Shown: positions 1-6,414, counted from the first letter of the stretch. The stretch is DNA of 6,902 nucleotides from an uncultured Sphingomonas sp. (GCA_934555855.1 CAKTFL010000120.1:1-6902), one strand, 5' to 3'. Notes: a model not told the origin generated them from the letters alone. Translations and numbers: made by a program.

Positions 1-722
1 GTGTTTGCCAGCCCGGGCCAGATCCAGGCGAGCGCGCCGGACGACGACAAGGCATACAGCATCATCAGCGCCATCATCGCGCAATAGGCCAGCTGGAGCC
101 GGTGCCGCAGCGCGCCCCACAAGGCGAGGTTGTGGATCAGCAGCGCCAGGCAAAGTCCCCCGAACCCGGCATATAGCGCACCGAGCATCAGGTCCGATCG
201 CCATGCCCGGTCCGCGGTGACGACGCTTGCGCCCAGCAGGATGCCGCGAACATTGGCCGATCCCTCGATCCGCCACAGCAGCCTTGTAACCGCGACCCGG
301 CGAAAGGGCAGGGGCTGGTCCATGATCGCGCCGAGAGCCAGCGCGCGCGACTGGCCGCGCCCGTCCAGGGCGACCCGCGCGATCGCGCCGTCGGCATACA
401 GCGCGTACAGGGTGACGCGATCCTGCCAGACGCTGGCGAAGCGGACATGGACAGGACCAGTGGTGCCCGGCCGTCCGGCCAGGGGCACCGACAGCACGTC
501 GTAATCGCCCGGCCCGAAGGCGCCCTGCGGCGTGCGGCAGTCGAAATCGGCGGGAGAGCCGAGCAGGGCCCGCGCGTCCCGGGCGACGTCCGCGCGAGCG
601 ACGCAGACCGGCACATAAGGCCCGGCCTGTGCCTGGACCCGCGCAGGCGTCGATGCGAGGCCGAGGCTCAGGCAAAACCACGCCATCAGCAAACAGCAAC
701 GGCGATTGATTTTGGCCCCCAT
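1..722 (-). CDS. 7TMR-DISM-type membrane signalling receptor, N-terminal part (runs off the left edge)
   Basis: The frame is open from an ATG at 722 to the window edge with no stop: 240 codons of a longer gene. Residues 1-33 look like a Sec signal peptide (KINRR n-region, hydrophobic core about 9-24, likely cleavage after VQAQA). Residues 34-175 form a soluble, probably periplasmic domain. A first membrane helix spans about 179-203 and a second about 209-234. The stretch LLIHNLALWGALRHRLQLAY (195-214) resembles the start of the seven-helix region of 7TMR-DISM receptors, where a YNLFL-like motif and a short RxR loop join helices 1 and 2. Such receptors usually carry a GGDEF, histidine kinase or similar output domain at the C terminus, which is outside this window, so the output is unknown. 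An in-frame TAA lies upstream of the ATG, so no earlier start is possible; no clear Shine-Dalgarno is seen. It lies downstream of clpA on the same strand, behind a likely terminator, so it is probably transcribed separately. The existence of the gene is quite sure, the family less so. Confidence 0.68.
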   Translation of the reverse strand, partial: MGAKINRRCCLLMAWFCLSLGLASTPARVQAQAGPYVPVCVARADVARDARALLGSPADFDCRTPQGAFGPGDYDVLSVPLAGRPGTTGPVHVRFASVWQDRVTLYALYADGAIARVALDGRGQSRALALGAIMDQPLPFRRVAVTRLLWRIEGSANVRGILLGASVVTADRAWRSDLMLGALYAGFGGLCLALLIHNLALWGALRHRLQLAYCAMMALMMLYALSSSGALAWIWPGLAN

Positions 723-767
723 GGCCAGGGGAATTAACCAGCAGGTCCAAACGGGGCGTTAACAACT

Positions 768-799
768 CCCTCCGGGCGATCTGGTTCCCGCCCGGAGGG
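768..799 (-). terminator. Probable intrinsic terminator of clpA
   Basis: A perfect 11-bp inverted repeat (CCCTCCGGGCG / CGCCCGGAGGG) with a 10-base loop begins 9 bases after the clpA stop codon. Read leftward, the stem is followed by AGTTGTTAAC, a weak and interrupted T tract. Position and stem strength argue for termination of clpA before the receptor gene; the poor T tract keeps this below certainty. Confidence 0.7.
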
Positions 800-808
800 T
801 AAGCGAGC

Positions 809-3133
809 TTATTTCACCTCGACCGGCTCGGCCTTGCTGCCGCCCTTCTTGCGCGGCTTCTTGGGCGCGGCGGGCTCGATCGCGAAGGACAGCGCGCCGT
901 CCTTCATCTTCACGGTCACCTCGCCGCCATGGACCAGCTTGCCGAACAGCAATTCCTCAGCGAGCGGCTGCTTGATCTTCTCCTGGATCAGCCGGCCCAT
1001 CGGGCGGGCGCCATAGAGCCGGTCATAGCCCTTGTCGGTCAGCCACTTCTTGGACTCGTCGTCCAGCTGGATATGGACCTGCCGATCCGCCAGCTGCAAT
1101 TCCAGCTGAAGGATGAACTTGTCCACCACCCGCGCCACGACCTCGGGCGGCAGGTATCCGAACGGCACGATCGCATCCAGGCGGTTGCGGAACTCCGGCG
1201 AGAACATGCGCTGCACCGCCTGCTCGTCCTCACCCTCGCGGGTCAGGGTGCCGAAGCCCACCGTCTCGCGCGCCATGTCCGCCGCGCCCGCATTGGTCGT
1301 CATGATCAGGATGACGTTGCGGAAATCGACGGTCTTGCCGTGCTGATCGGTCAGCCGGCCATTATCCATCACCTGCAACAGGATGTTGAACAGGTCGGGA
1401 TGCGCCTTCTCGATCTCGTCGAGCAGCAGCACGCAATGCGGATTCTGATCCACCGCATCGGTCAGCAGCCCGCCCTGGTCGAACCCGACATAGCCCGGAG
1501 GCGCGCCGATCAGCCGGCTGACCGAATGGCGCTCCATGTATTCGGACATGTCGAACCGCTGGAGCGGGATGCCCAGGATCGACGACAGCTGCTTCGCCAC
1601 CTCCGTCTTGCCGACGCCGGTCGGGCCGGTGAACAGGTAGTTGCCGATCGGCTTTTCCGGGTCGCGCAGCCCCGCGCGGGACAGCTTGATCGCGGAGGAC
1701 AGCTTCTCGATCGCGCCGTTCTGGCCGAACACCACCCGCTTCAGGTCCTGCTCCAGGCTCGCCAGCGCCTTGGTGTCGTCGGTCGATACGCTTTTCGGCG
1801 GAATGCGCGCCATGGTGGCGATCACCGCCTCGATCTCGCGCGAGGTGATGGTCTTTTTCCGCTTGGCGGCGGGCACAAGCATCTGCATCGCGCCCACCTC
1901 GTCGATCACGTCGATCGCCTTGTCGGGTAGCTTGCGGTCGTTGATGTAACGCGCCGACAGCTCGACGGCCGACTTGATCGCGTCGGGCGTGTACTTGACC
2001 GAGTGATGCTCCTCGAACGCGGAGCGCAGGCCGGCGAGGATCTTGATCGTGTCCTCGATCGTCGGCTCGTTCACGTCGATCTTCTGGAACCGGCGCAGCA
2101 GCGCGCGATCCTTTTCGAAGTGGTTGCGGAACTCCTTGTAGGTCGTGGAGCCGATGCAGCGGATGGTGCCGCCCGACAGCGCCGGCTTCAACAGGTTCGA
2201 CGCGTCCATCGCCCCGCCGCTGGTCGCGCCGGCGCCGATCACCGTGTGGATCTCGTCAATGAACAGCACCGCGTCCGGCATCTTCTCCAGCTCGGACACG
2301 ACCGCCTTCAGCCGCTCCTCGAAATCGCCGCGATAGCGGGTGCCGGCGAGCAGCGCGCCCATGTCGAGCGAATAGATGACGGCCGGCTTCAGCACGTCGG
2401 GAACCTCGCCCTCGATGATCTTGCGAGCGAGCCCTTCCGCGATGGCGGTCTTGCCGACGCCGGGATCGCCGACATAGAGCGGGTTGTTCTTGGACCGGCG
2501 GCACAGGATCTGGACGGTGCGGTCGACCTCGGCCGAGCGGCCGATCAGCGGATCGACCTTGCCGTTCTTGGCCTTCTCGTTCAGGTCGACGGTGAACTGC
2601 TTTAGCGCGCTTTCGCTCTTGCCCTTGTCACCTGGTTTGGCGGGCTTTTCCTCCTCGGAGCCCTTGGGGGCCGAAGCCTCGGGAGCGGCGGCGCCGTTCT
2701 TGCCGACGCCGTGGCTGATGAAGCTGACCGCATCCAGTCGGCTCATGTCCTGCTGCTGGAGGAAGTAGACCGCATAGCTTTCCCGCTCGGAGAACAGCGC
2801 GACGAGCACGTTGGCGCCGGTCACCTCGTCGCGGCCCGACGACTGGACGTGCAGGATGGCGCGCTGGACCACGCGCTGGAAGCCGGAAGTCGGGGAGGGG
2901 TCGGTCGCGGCCGACACCTTGAGCGCGTCCAGCTCCGTGTCGAGATAATGGGCGACGGTGGTCTTCAGCTCGCCGGTATCAACATTGCAGGCTCCCATCA
3001 CCTTGGACGCATGGTCGTCGTCGATCAGCGCGAGCAGCAGGTGCTCCAGCGTGGCATATTCGTGGCGCCGGGACGAGGCGGCCTCCAGGGCCTTGTGCAG
3101 CGTGGTCTCGAGCGCGGGGGCGAAGGATGGCAT
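809..3133 (-). CDS. clpA: ATP-dependent Clp protease ATP-binding subunit ClpA
   Basis: ClpA is the hexameric AAA+ unfoldase that feeds proteins, including N-degron substrates delivered by ClpS, into the ClpP peptidase in the cytoplasm. The 774 aa show the full family layout: a double Clp-N repeat domain (about 1-145), a charged low-complexity linker (146-175), AAA+ domain 1 with Walker A GDPGVGKT (222-229) and Walker B VLFIDE (289-294), and AAA+ domain 2 with Walker A GPTGVGKT (503-510) and Walker B VLLLDE (568-573). The two AAA+ modules follow each other without the long coiled-coil middle domain of ClpB, which separates it from the disaggregases. VGF at 625-627 sits where ClpA has its IGL/IGF ClpP-docking loop, just before the conserved FSPEFRNRLD. 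The C terminus is a lysine-rich tail (PKKPRKKGGSK). The ATG is preceded by GGAG seven bases upstream. The gene directly upstream on this strand is DUF1192; clpS, often found next to clpA, is not in the window. No broken motif was seen. Confidence 0.97.
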   Translation of the reverse strand: MPSFAPALETTLHKALEAASSRRHEYATLEHLLLALIDDDHASKVMGACNVDTGELKTTVAHYLDTELDALKVSAATDPSPTSGFQRVVQRAILHVQSSGRDEVTGANVLVALFSERESYAVYFLQQQDMSRLDAVSFISHGVGKNGAAAPEASAPKGSEEEKPAKPGDKGKSESALKQFTVDLNEKAKNGKVDPLIGRSAEVDRTVQILCRRSKNNPLYVGDPGVGKTAIAEGLARKIIEGEVPDVLKPAVIYSLDMGALLAGTRYRGDFEERLKAVVSELEKMPDAVLFIDEIHTVIGAGATSGGAMDASNLLKPALSGGTIRCIGSTTYKEFRNHFEKDRALLRRFQKIDVNEPTIEDTIKILAGLRSAFEEHHSVKYTPDAIKSAVELSARYINDRKLPDKAIDVIDEVGAMQMLVPAAKRKKTITSREIEAVIATMARIPPKSVSTDDTKALASLEQDLKRVVFGQNGAIEKLSSAIKLSRAGLRDPEKPIGNYLFTGPTGVGKTEVAKQLSSILGIPLQRFDMSEYMERHSVSRLIGAPPGYVGFDQGGLLTDAVDQNPHCVLLLDEIEKAHPDLFNILLQVMDNGRLTDQHGKTVDFRNVILIMTTNAGAADMARETVGFGTLTREGEDEQAVQRMFSPEFRNRLDAIVPFGYLPPEVVARVVDKFILQLELQLADRQVHIQLDDESKKWLTDKGYDRLYGARPMGRLIQEKIKQPLAEELLFGKLVHGGEVTVKMKDGALSFAIEPAAPKKPRKKGGSKAEPVEVK

Positions 3134-3179
3134 TCGGCTACTCCAGTCGGGCGCGACTACAAGCGTTCCCGTTTCGACC

Positions 3180-3208
3180 TATGTCGTGATCGAGTGTCGG
3201 CGCATCAA
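3180..3208 (-). promoter_or_regulatory. Candidate clpA promoter
   Basis: On the minus strand, TTGATG (3208-3203) and GACATA (3185-3180) are separated by 17 bases and lie about 47 bases upstream of the clpA ATG. The -35 part, in the context CTTGATG, is good; the -10 part is poor. A CTTGA-type -35 would also suit a heat-shock sigma factor, but the match is too weak to say so. This is a guess from spacing and position. Confidence 0.25.
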
Positions 3209-3250
3209 GCGGCCGACGATCAAACAGACGCCAGGTTCGCGACGCGACGC

Positions 3251-3445
3251 TCACCGGCCGAATAACGCGTCAGCACTTGCACGATGGTTAACGGCGCGTT
3301 GGATCTTGTCGCGCGTCCGGGAAATCTCGCCTTCCAGCGCGGCGATCCTGGCCTCCAGCTCGGCGACAGACAGCCGGTCGAGGTCCTGTCGCACCAGCTC
3401 GGCCAGCGCGTCGTTCGGTCGCGAAGGTGCGTCGTCCAGGTCCAT
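3251..3445 (-). CDS. DUF1192 family small coiled-coil protein
   Basis: A 64-aa protein of unknown function, recognised from the family pattern: an acidic N terminus (MDLDDAPSRP), the core RQDLDRLSVAELEARIAALE (19-38), a basic helix (ISRTRDKIQR, 41-50) and the ending ASADALFGR. Residues 26-50 have a heptad-like spacing of Leu/Ile/Ala and probably form one coiled coil; there is no signal peptide or membrane segment. The start was chosen on family grounds, since homologues as I remember them begin with an acidic MDxDD. A longer version of 83 aa from GTG at 3502 is possible and has the better ribosome site (AAGGAA just upstream), while the ATG at 3445 has none. A TTGACT at 3480-3475 could be a -35 box serving a leaderless start at 3445, but the matching -10 (AACGCT) is poor. 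It lies 117 bases upstream of clpA on the same strand and diverges from the quinone oxidoreductase. DUF1192 genes near this oxidoreductase and DUF1013 are, as far as I recall, common in Alphaproteobacteria. Confidence 0.83.
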   Translation of the reverse strand: MDLDDAPSRPNDALAELVRQDLDRLSVAELEARIAALEGEISRTRDKIQRAVNHRASADALFGR

Positions 3446-3534
3446 CCGCGCAGCGTTGACCGCGCGACGCCCCAAGTCAATAACATGCGCGACCGACCTC
3501 ACAGCTTCCTTTCACCACCAGCCAGGACGAGCCG

Positions 3535-4536
3535 ATGGACGCGATTCCACCGACGATGCACGCGATCGACCCCCAGGCGCCGGGCGGGCCGGAGGTGCTG
3601 GCGCTGGTCGATCGGCCGGTGCCTCGTCCGGGGCCTGCGGAGGTGCTGGTCCGCGTGCGCGCGGCCGGCGTCAATCGCCCCGACGTGCTGCAACGGCGCG
3701 GCGCCTATCCGCCGCCGCCCGGCGCGCCCAGCATACCGGGGCTTGAGATCGCGGGCGAGGTGGTGCTGGCAGGCGAGGGCGTGGTCGACGTGATGGTCGG
3801 ACAGCCGGTCTGCGCGCTGGTCGCTGGCGGCGGCTATGCCGAATATGCCGTGGCGCCCGCCGGCCAGTGCCTGCCCGTGCCGGCGGCCCTGTCCATGATC
3901 GAGGCTGCGGCGATTCCTGAAACCCTGTTCACCGTCTGGACCAACCTGTTCGAGCGCGCTTACGCGACGGAGGGGGATACGGTGCTGATCCATGGCGGGA
4001 CCAGCGGCATCGGCACCATGGCGATCGCGCTGTGCGGGCTGTTCGGCGTCCGGGCGATCGTCACCGCCGGTTCGGACGCCAAGTGCGACGCGGCCCGTGC
4101 GCTCGGCGCGGCCGACGCGATCAACTATCGTACGGAGGATTTTGTGGAGCGCGTCCGCGACCTGACCGCCGGGCGGGGCGTGCAGGCGGTGCTCGACATG
4201 GTCGGCGGGGACTATGTGCCGCGCAACCTCCAATGCCTGGCGGAGGACGGGCGGCATGTCTCGATCGCGGTGCAGGGCGGGGCGACCGCCACCGTGCCGC
4301 TGTTCGACATCATGCGCCGCCGCCTGACCCTGACCGGCTCGACGCTGCGTCCCCGCGATGCGGCGTTCAAGGAACTGGTCGCGGACGAGATCGCGCGCAC
4401 CGTCTGGCCGCATGTCGAGGCGGGCCGCCTGAAGCCGGTGATCGACCGCACCTTTCCGCTGTCCGAAGCCCCCGCCGCCCATGCCCGCATGGAAACCGGC
4501 GAGCATGTCGGCAAGATCGTGCTGACGATGGGGTAG
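3535..4536 (+). CDS. NAD(P)H:quinone oxidoreductase, PIG3-like zinc-free MDR family
   Basis: A cytoplasmic medium-chain dehydrogenase/reductase (333 aa) that by family would reduce quinones or other reactive carbonyl/electrophilic compounds with NADPH. The N-terminal GroES-like catalytic domain (about 8-125) contains AAGVNRPDVLQRRGAYPPPP (43-62), typical of the quinone oxidoreductase/PIG3 branch. The Rossmann domain carries the nucleotide-binding loop HGGTSGIGTMAIAL (153-166), then LGAADAINYRTEDF (190-203) and DMVGG (221-225). The C terminus GEHVGKIVLTM (322-332) returns to the catalytic fold. The cysteine cluster and zinc ligands of alcohol dehydrogenases are absent, as expected for this zinc-free group. 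The start at 3535 has AGGA seven bases upstream; a second ATG at 3556 would shorten it by seven residues but has no ribosome site. It diverges from DUF1192 and is followed 411 bases later by trcR. The exact substrate cannot be read from sequence. Confidence 0.93.
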   Translation: MDAIPPTMHAIDPQAPGGPEVLALVDRPVPRPGPAEVLVRVRAAGVNRPDVLQRRGAYPPPPGAPSIPGLEIAGEVVLAGEGVVDVMVGQPVCALVAGGGYAEYAVAPAGQCLPVPAALSMIEAAAIPETLFTVWTNLFERAYATEGDTVLIHGGTSGIGTMAIALCGLFGVRAIVTAGSDAKCDAARALGAADAINYRTEDFVERVRDLTAGRGVQAVLDMVGGDYVPRNLQCLAEDGRHVSIAVQGGATATVPLFDIMRRRLTLTGSTLRPRDAAFKELVADEIARTVWPHVEAGRLKPVIDRTFPLSEAPAAHARMETGEHVGKIVLTMG

Positions 4537-4572
4537 GCCGGGTGCCCCACGGGCATACCGCGCCAACCCGGC
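4537..4572 (+). terminator. Possible terminator hairpin after the quinone oxidoreductase
   Basis: Immediately after the TAG stop there is a 7-bp inverted repeat GCCGGGT / ACCCGGC enclosing a smaller one, GCCC-cac-GGGC. It sits where a terminator is expected, but is followed by AAATCCCTCC rather than a T tract and has a large asymmetric internal loop, so it may only be an RNA 3'-end structure. Confidence 0.4.
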
Positions 4573-4583
4573 AAATCCCTCCA

Positions 4584-4663
4584 CCGTTCGTGCCGAGCCT
4601 GTCGAAGCACTGCCTTCTTCTTCGTCCCGGCCCCGCCTCCTCGACCCCGCTCCTGTCCTACAG
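4584..4663 (+). repeat. REP-like interspersed repeat, copy 1
   Basis: The core CCGTTCGTGCCGAGCCTGTC continues as GAAGCACTGC (4584-4613), with GTGC/GCAC ends able to pair. It is followed by a C/T-rich stretch and the tail GCTCCTGTCCTACAG (4649-4663), in which CTGT and ACAG are inverted around CCT. A second copy with the same core and tail lies at 6718-6788 in the same orientation. I recall this core (GTTCGTGCTGAGCCTGTCGAAGCAC type) as abundant between genes in sphingomonads and some other bacteria. Its function is unknown to me. Confidence 0.75.
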
Positions 4664-4733
4664 ACCTCCCCCACGCTAACCATTCCCCATGCCGTCCCCC
4701 CACCACATCAACACCCTCCCGACCCCCCGCGGA

Positions 4734-4820
4734 GGTGAAGTGGAGAAAGTGCGTTTCAGCTCTACACTTTCTCTACTTCACCCCAGTTTCTCTACTTCAC
4801 CCCAGTTTCTCTACTTCACC
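4734..4820 (+). repeat. 18-bp hairpin followed by 19-bp tandem repeats, upstream of trcR
   Basis: GGTGAAGTGGAGAAAGTG (4734-4751) pairs over 18 bases with CACTTTCTCTACTTCACC (4765-4782), with one G-T pair, around a 13-base loop. The right arm overlaps the first of three tandem units of TTTCTCTACTTCACCCCAG: 4768-4786, 4787-4805 and a 15-base partial at 4806-4820. The left arm is therefore complementary over 15 bases (one G-T pair) to each of the three units, so several mutually exclusive hairpins can form. The element ends 127 bases before the trcR GTG and begins about 200 bases after the oxidoreductase stop. It could be an RNA switch or attenuator in the trcR leader, a protein-binding array, or a dispersed repeat with no local job. 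Confidence 0.85.
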
Positions 4821-4947
4821 ATCGCGCAATCGTGGCCGCCCGACCGGCGTCCCCGCTTGCCCTCCGTGCCGCCTTCCCCTAAGTTCCCGGGGTTGAGGCC
4901 GCTCCGTGAAGGGGTGGCCCTTATTGTTTCCGACGGAGTTCATCCCC

Positions 4948-5625
4948 GTGGCCCAGCCCCTGATGCCCCATGCGACCGCTTCCTGGATGGTCGACAACAC
5001 GTCCCTCTCGTTCGAGCAGATCGCTGAATTCTGCGGGCTTCATATCCTGGAAGTGCAGGCGATCGCCGACGATACCGCCGCGACCAAGCTGACCGGGCGC
5101 GATCCCGTGCGCGCGCACGAGATTTCGCAGGAGGAGATCGAGCGGGGTCAGGCGAACCCCTCCTACGTGCTCAAGATGAACAAGGGGCCCGAGCAGGTCC
5201 GCCGTACCAAGGGGCCGCGCTACACCCCGGTGTCGAAGCGGCAGGACAAGCCGGACGGCATCGCCTGGATCATCCGCAATCATCCGGAAATCCCTGATGG
5301 TGCGATCGGCAACCTGATCGGCACGACCCGCACGACGATCGCCGCGATCCGCGACCGCAGCCACTGGAACATCTCCAACATCACGCCGAAAGACCCGGTG
5401 ACGCTGGGCCTCACCAGCCAGCGCGAGCTGGACGCGGCGGTGGCCAAGGCGGCCAAGGCGGCGGGGATCGAGGCTCAGCCGACCGACACCCGGCTGGAGG
5501 GCGACCGCGAGGCACTGATCGCCAGCCTGCGCGCCGAGCGCGAGGCCGCGGCCCGTGGCACGGAGGCGACGGCCAGCGTCGAGGATCAGGCGCGCGCGCT
5601 GTTCGACGACCCCTTCCGCCGGTGA
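4948..5625 (+). CDS. trcR: Cell cycle transcriptional regulator TrcR (DUF1013 family)
   Basis: A 225-aa cytoplasmic protein of the alphaproteobacterial DUF1013 family, for which the name TrcR, a cell-cycle transcription regulator, is in use; a DNA-binding role is known by family rather than shown here. Recognisable blocks are the N terminus MAQPLMPHATASWMVDNT (1-18), an HTH-like segment LSFEQIAEFCGLHILEVQAI (20-39), KGPRYTPVSKRQDKPDGIAW (88-107), a second HTH-like segment AIGNLIGTTRTTIAAIRDRS (119-138) and PKDPVTLGLTSQRELDAAV (147-165). The last 55 residues are charged, probably helical and less conserved, ending VEDQARALFDDPFRR. The start is GTG, chosen because it gives the family N terminus MAQPLMP and has GGAG nine bases upstream; an in-frame ATG 14 codons earlier (4906) lacks both, and the next ATG would cut off MAQPL. 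A complex repeat element stands upstream and a 15-bp tandem repeat follows the stop. Confidence 0.93.
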   Translation: MAQPLMPHATASWMVDNTSLSFEQIAEFCGLHILEVQAIADDTAATKLTGRDPVRAHEISQEEIERGQANPSYVLKMNKGPEQVRRTKGPRYTPVSKRQDKPDGIAWIIRNHPEIPDGAIGNLIGTTRTTIAAIRDRSHWNISNITPKDPVTLGLTSQRELDAAVAKAAKAAGIEAQPTDTRLEGDREALIASLRAEREAAARGTEATASVEDQARALFDDPFRR

Positions 5626-5651
5626 TGCCGGGCGGGGCAGGGCTCCGCTCG

Positions 5652-5716
5652 ACCGGGATCCGCTGGGCCGGGATCCGCTGGGCCGGGATCCGCCGGGCCG
5701 GGATCCGCCGGGCCGG
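5652..5716. repeat. 15-bp GC-rich tandem repeat between trcR and gst
   Basis: Four consecutive copies of (G/A)CCGGGATCCGC(T/C)GG at 5652-5666, 5667-5681, 5682-5696 and 5697-5711, then a five-base partial copy. Copies 1-2 have CGCTGG and copies 3-4 have CGCCGG, which suggests pairwise duplication. Each unit centres on the palindrome GGATCC, and neighbouring GGCC/CCGG ends allow strong RNA stems. The array starts 26 bases after the trcR stop and lies outside both flanking genes. The repeat length is a multiple of three, but no gene reads through it convincingly. Confidence 0.92.
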
Positions 5717-5722
5717 AAACTG

Positions 5723-5766
5723 TTGACTATCGTCCGACGATGATGTTCTCTCCTTGTTCTAGAGAA
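5723..5766 (+). promoter_or_regulatory. Candidate gst promoter/operator region with two dyads
   Basis: TTGACT (5723-5728) is a good -35 candidate; 17 bases on is TTCTCT, a poor -10. The spacer contains ATCGTCCGACGAT (5729-5741), a palindrome with 6-bp arms around one base, a shape often used by dimeric repressors. TTCTCT (5746-5751) and AGAGAA (5761-5766) form a second inverted repeat just before the ribosome site (GGGGGA, 5769-5774). Position and symmetry support a control region; the actual promoter is unproven. Confidence 0.35.
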
Positions 5767-5781
5767 TCGGGGGAAAGTTTC

Positions 5782-6414
5782 ATGGCGTCGGATCTGGTCT
5801 TCTACACGAACCCTCAGTCCCGCGGCCGCATCGCGCGCTGGATGCTTGAGGAGACGGGCGCTGCTTATGAGGCGGTGATCCTCGACTATGCGACCGGCAT
5901 GAGGGATCCGGACTATCTGTCGGTGAACCCGATGGGGAAGGTGCCGGCCATCGTGCATCGCGGCAAGGTCGTGACCGAGGGGGCCGCGATCTGCGCCTAT
6001 CTCGCCGATGCTTTTCCGGAAGCGGAGCTGGCGCCGCCCCTGGCCGAGCGTGCTGGCTATTACCGCTGGATGTTCTTTGCCGCCGGTCCGCTGGAACAGG
6101 CCACCATCGACCGTGCCCGCAAGATCGAGGTCGGGGAGGATCAGCGACGGATGGTCGGCTACGGCTCGTTCGATCACGTCGTCCATGCACTCGACGCACA
6201 CCTGACCGGACGCGAGTGGATCGCGGGCGATCGTTTCAGCGCGGCGGACGTCTATGTCGGCTCGCACCTGCTTTGGGGATCGCAGTTCGGCTGGCTGCCC
6301 CAGCGCGATTCCTTCGACGCCTATATGACCCGCCTGCGCGACCGTGCTGCCTATCAGCGCGCCAGGGAAAAGGATGACGCGGCGATCGCTGCGATGACAC
6401 AGGAAGCAGCCTGA
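5782..6414 (+). CDS. Glutathione S-transferase family protein
   Basis: A 210-aa cytoplasmic protein with the standard two-domain GST layout, expected to conjugate glutathione to electrophiles or act as a related thiol-transfer enzyme. The thioredoxin-like N domain (about 4-81) has FYTNPQSRGRIARWMLEE (7-24), in which Ser13 is the likely residue activating glutathione. It also has the cis-proline motif MGKVPAIV (51-58, Pro55) and TEGAAICAYLAD (66-77), where Glu67 would bind the gamma-glutamyl group. The helical C domain (about 88-205) contains the conserved N-capping segment DRFSAADVYVGSHL (150-163). Length is normal for the family. The ATG at 5782 was chosen because GGGGGA lies seven bases upstream and MASDLVFYTNP is the expected N terminus; an in-frame ATG at 5740 would add 14 unlikely residues and overlap the operator-like palindrome. 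The gene stands alone, separated from trcR by a tandem repeat. The GST class and substrate cannot be settled by eye. Confidence 0.93.
   Translation: MASDLVFYTNPQSRGRIARWMLEETGAAYEAVILDYATGMRDPDYLSVNPMGKVPAIVHRGKVVTEGAAICAYLADAFPEAELAPPLAERAGYYRWMFFAAGPLEQATIDRARKIEVGEDQRRMVGYGSFDHVVHALDAHLTGREWIAGDRFSAADVYVGSHLLWGSQFGWLPQRDSFDAYMTRLRDRAAYQRAREKDDAAIAAMTQEAA

Larger units (their letters stand above)
4537..4947 (+). other. 411-base spacer between the quinone oxidoreductase and trcR, rich in repeats
   Basis: No convincing gene was found here. In order the spacer holds the hairpin at the oxidoreductase stop, a REP-like repeat copy (4584-4663), a hairpin plus tandem-repeat element (4734-4820), and the leader of trcR. 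A 112-codon reading frame from 4689 enters trcR out of frame; its composition is dictated by the repeats and by proline/serine-rich translation of GC-rich DNA, so it is not annotated. Close to the trcR ribosome site, AAGGG-GTGG-CCCTT (4911-4924) could form a small stem-loop. No good sigma-70 promoter with correct spacing could be picked out for trcR. Confidence 0.7.

Noticed and set aside
188..616. A 142-codon minus-strand frame overlapping the receptor gene
   Set aside because: The other minus-strand frame has a signal peptide, membrane helices and no stop over 240 codons, so this one is the shadow.
929..1930. A 333-codon plus-strand frame inside clpA
   Set aside because: Antisense shadow of a well-conserved gene; composition is low-complexity Arg/Leu/Gln/Asp with no recognisable domain.
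3284..3291. TTAACCAT on the minus strand, a CtrA half-site
   Set aside because: It lies inside the DUF1192 coding sequence (Val-Asn-His codons) and lacks a second half at the right spacing.
3499..4683. A 394-codon minus-strand frame opposite the quinone oxidoreductase
   Set aside because: Antisense shadow of a strongly conserved enzyme; His/Arg/Gly-rich and family-less.
4689..5027. A 112-codon plus-strand frame in the trcR leader
   Set aside because: It is formed by the tandem repeat and overlaps trcR in another frame; no ribosome site or family resemblance.
5652..5716. A CRISPR array
   Set aside because: Repeats are 15 bp, directly adjacent with no spacers, and there are no cas genes.
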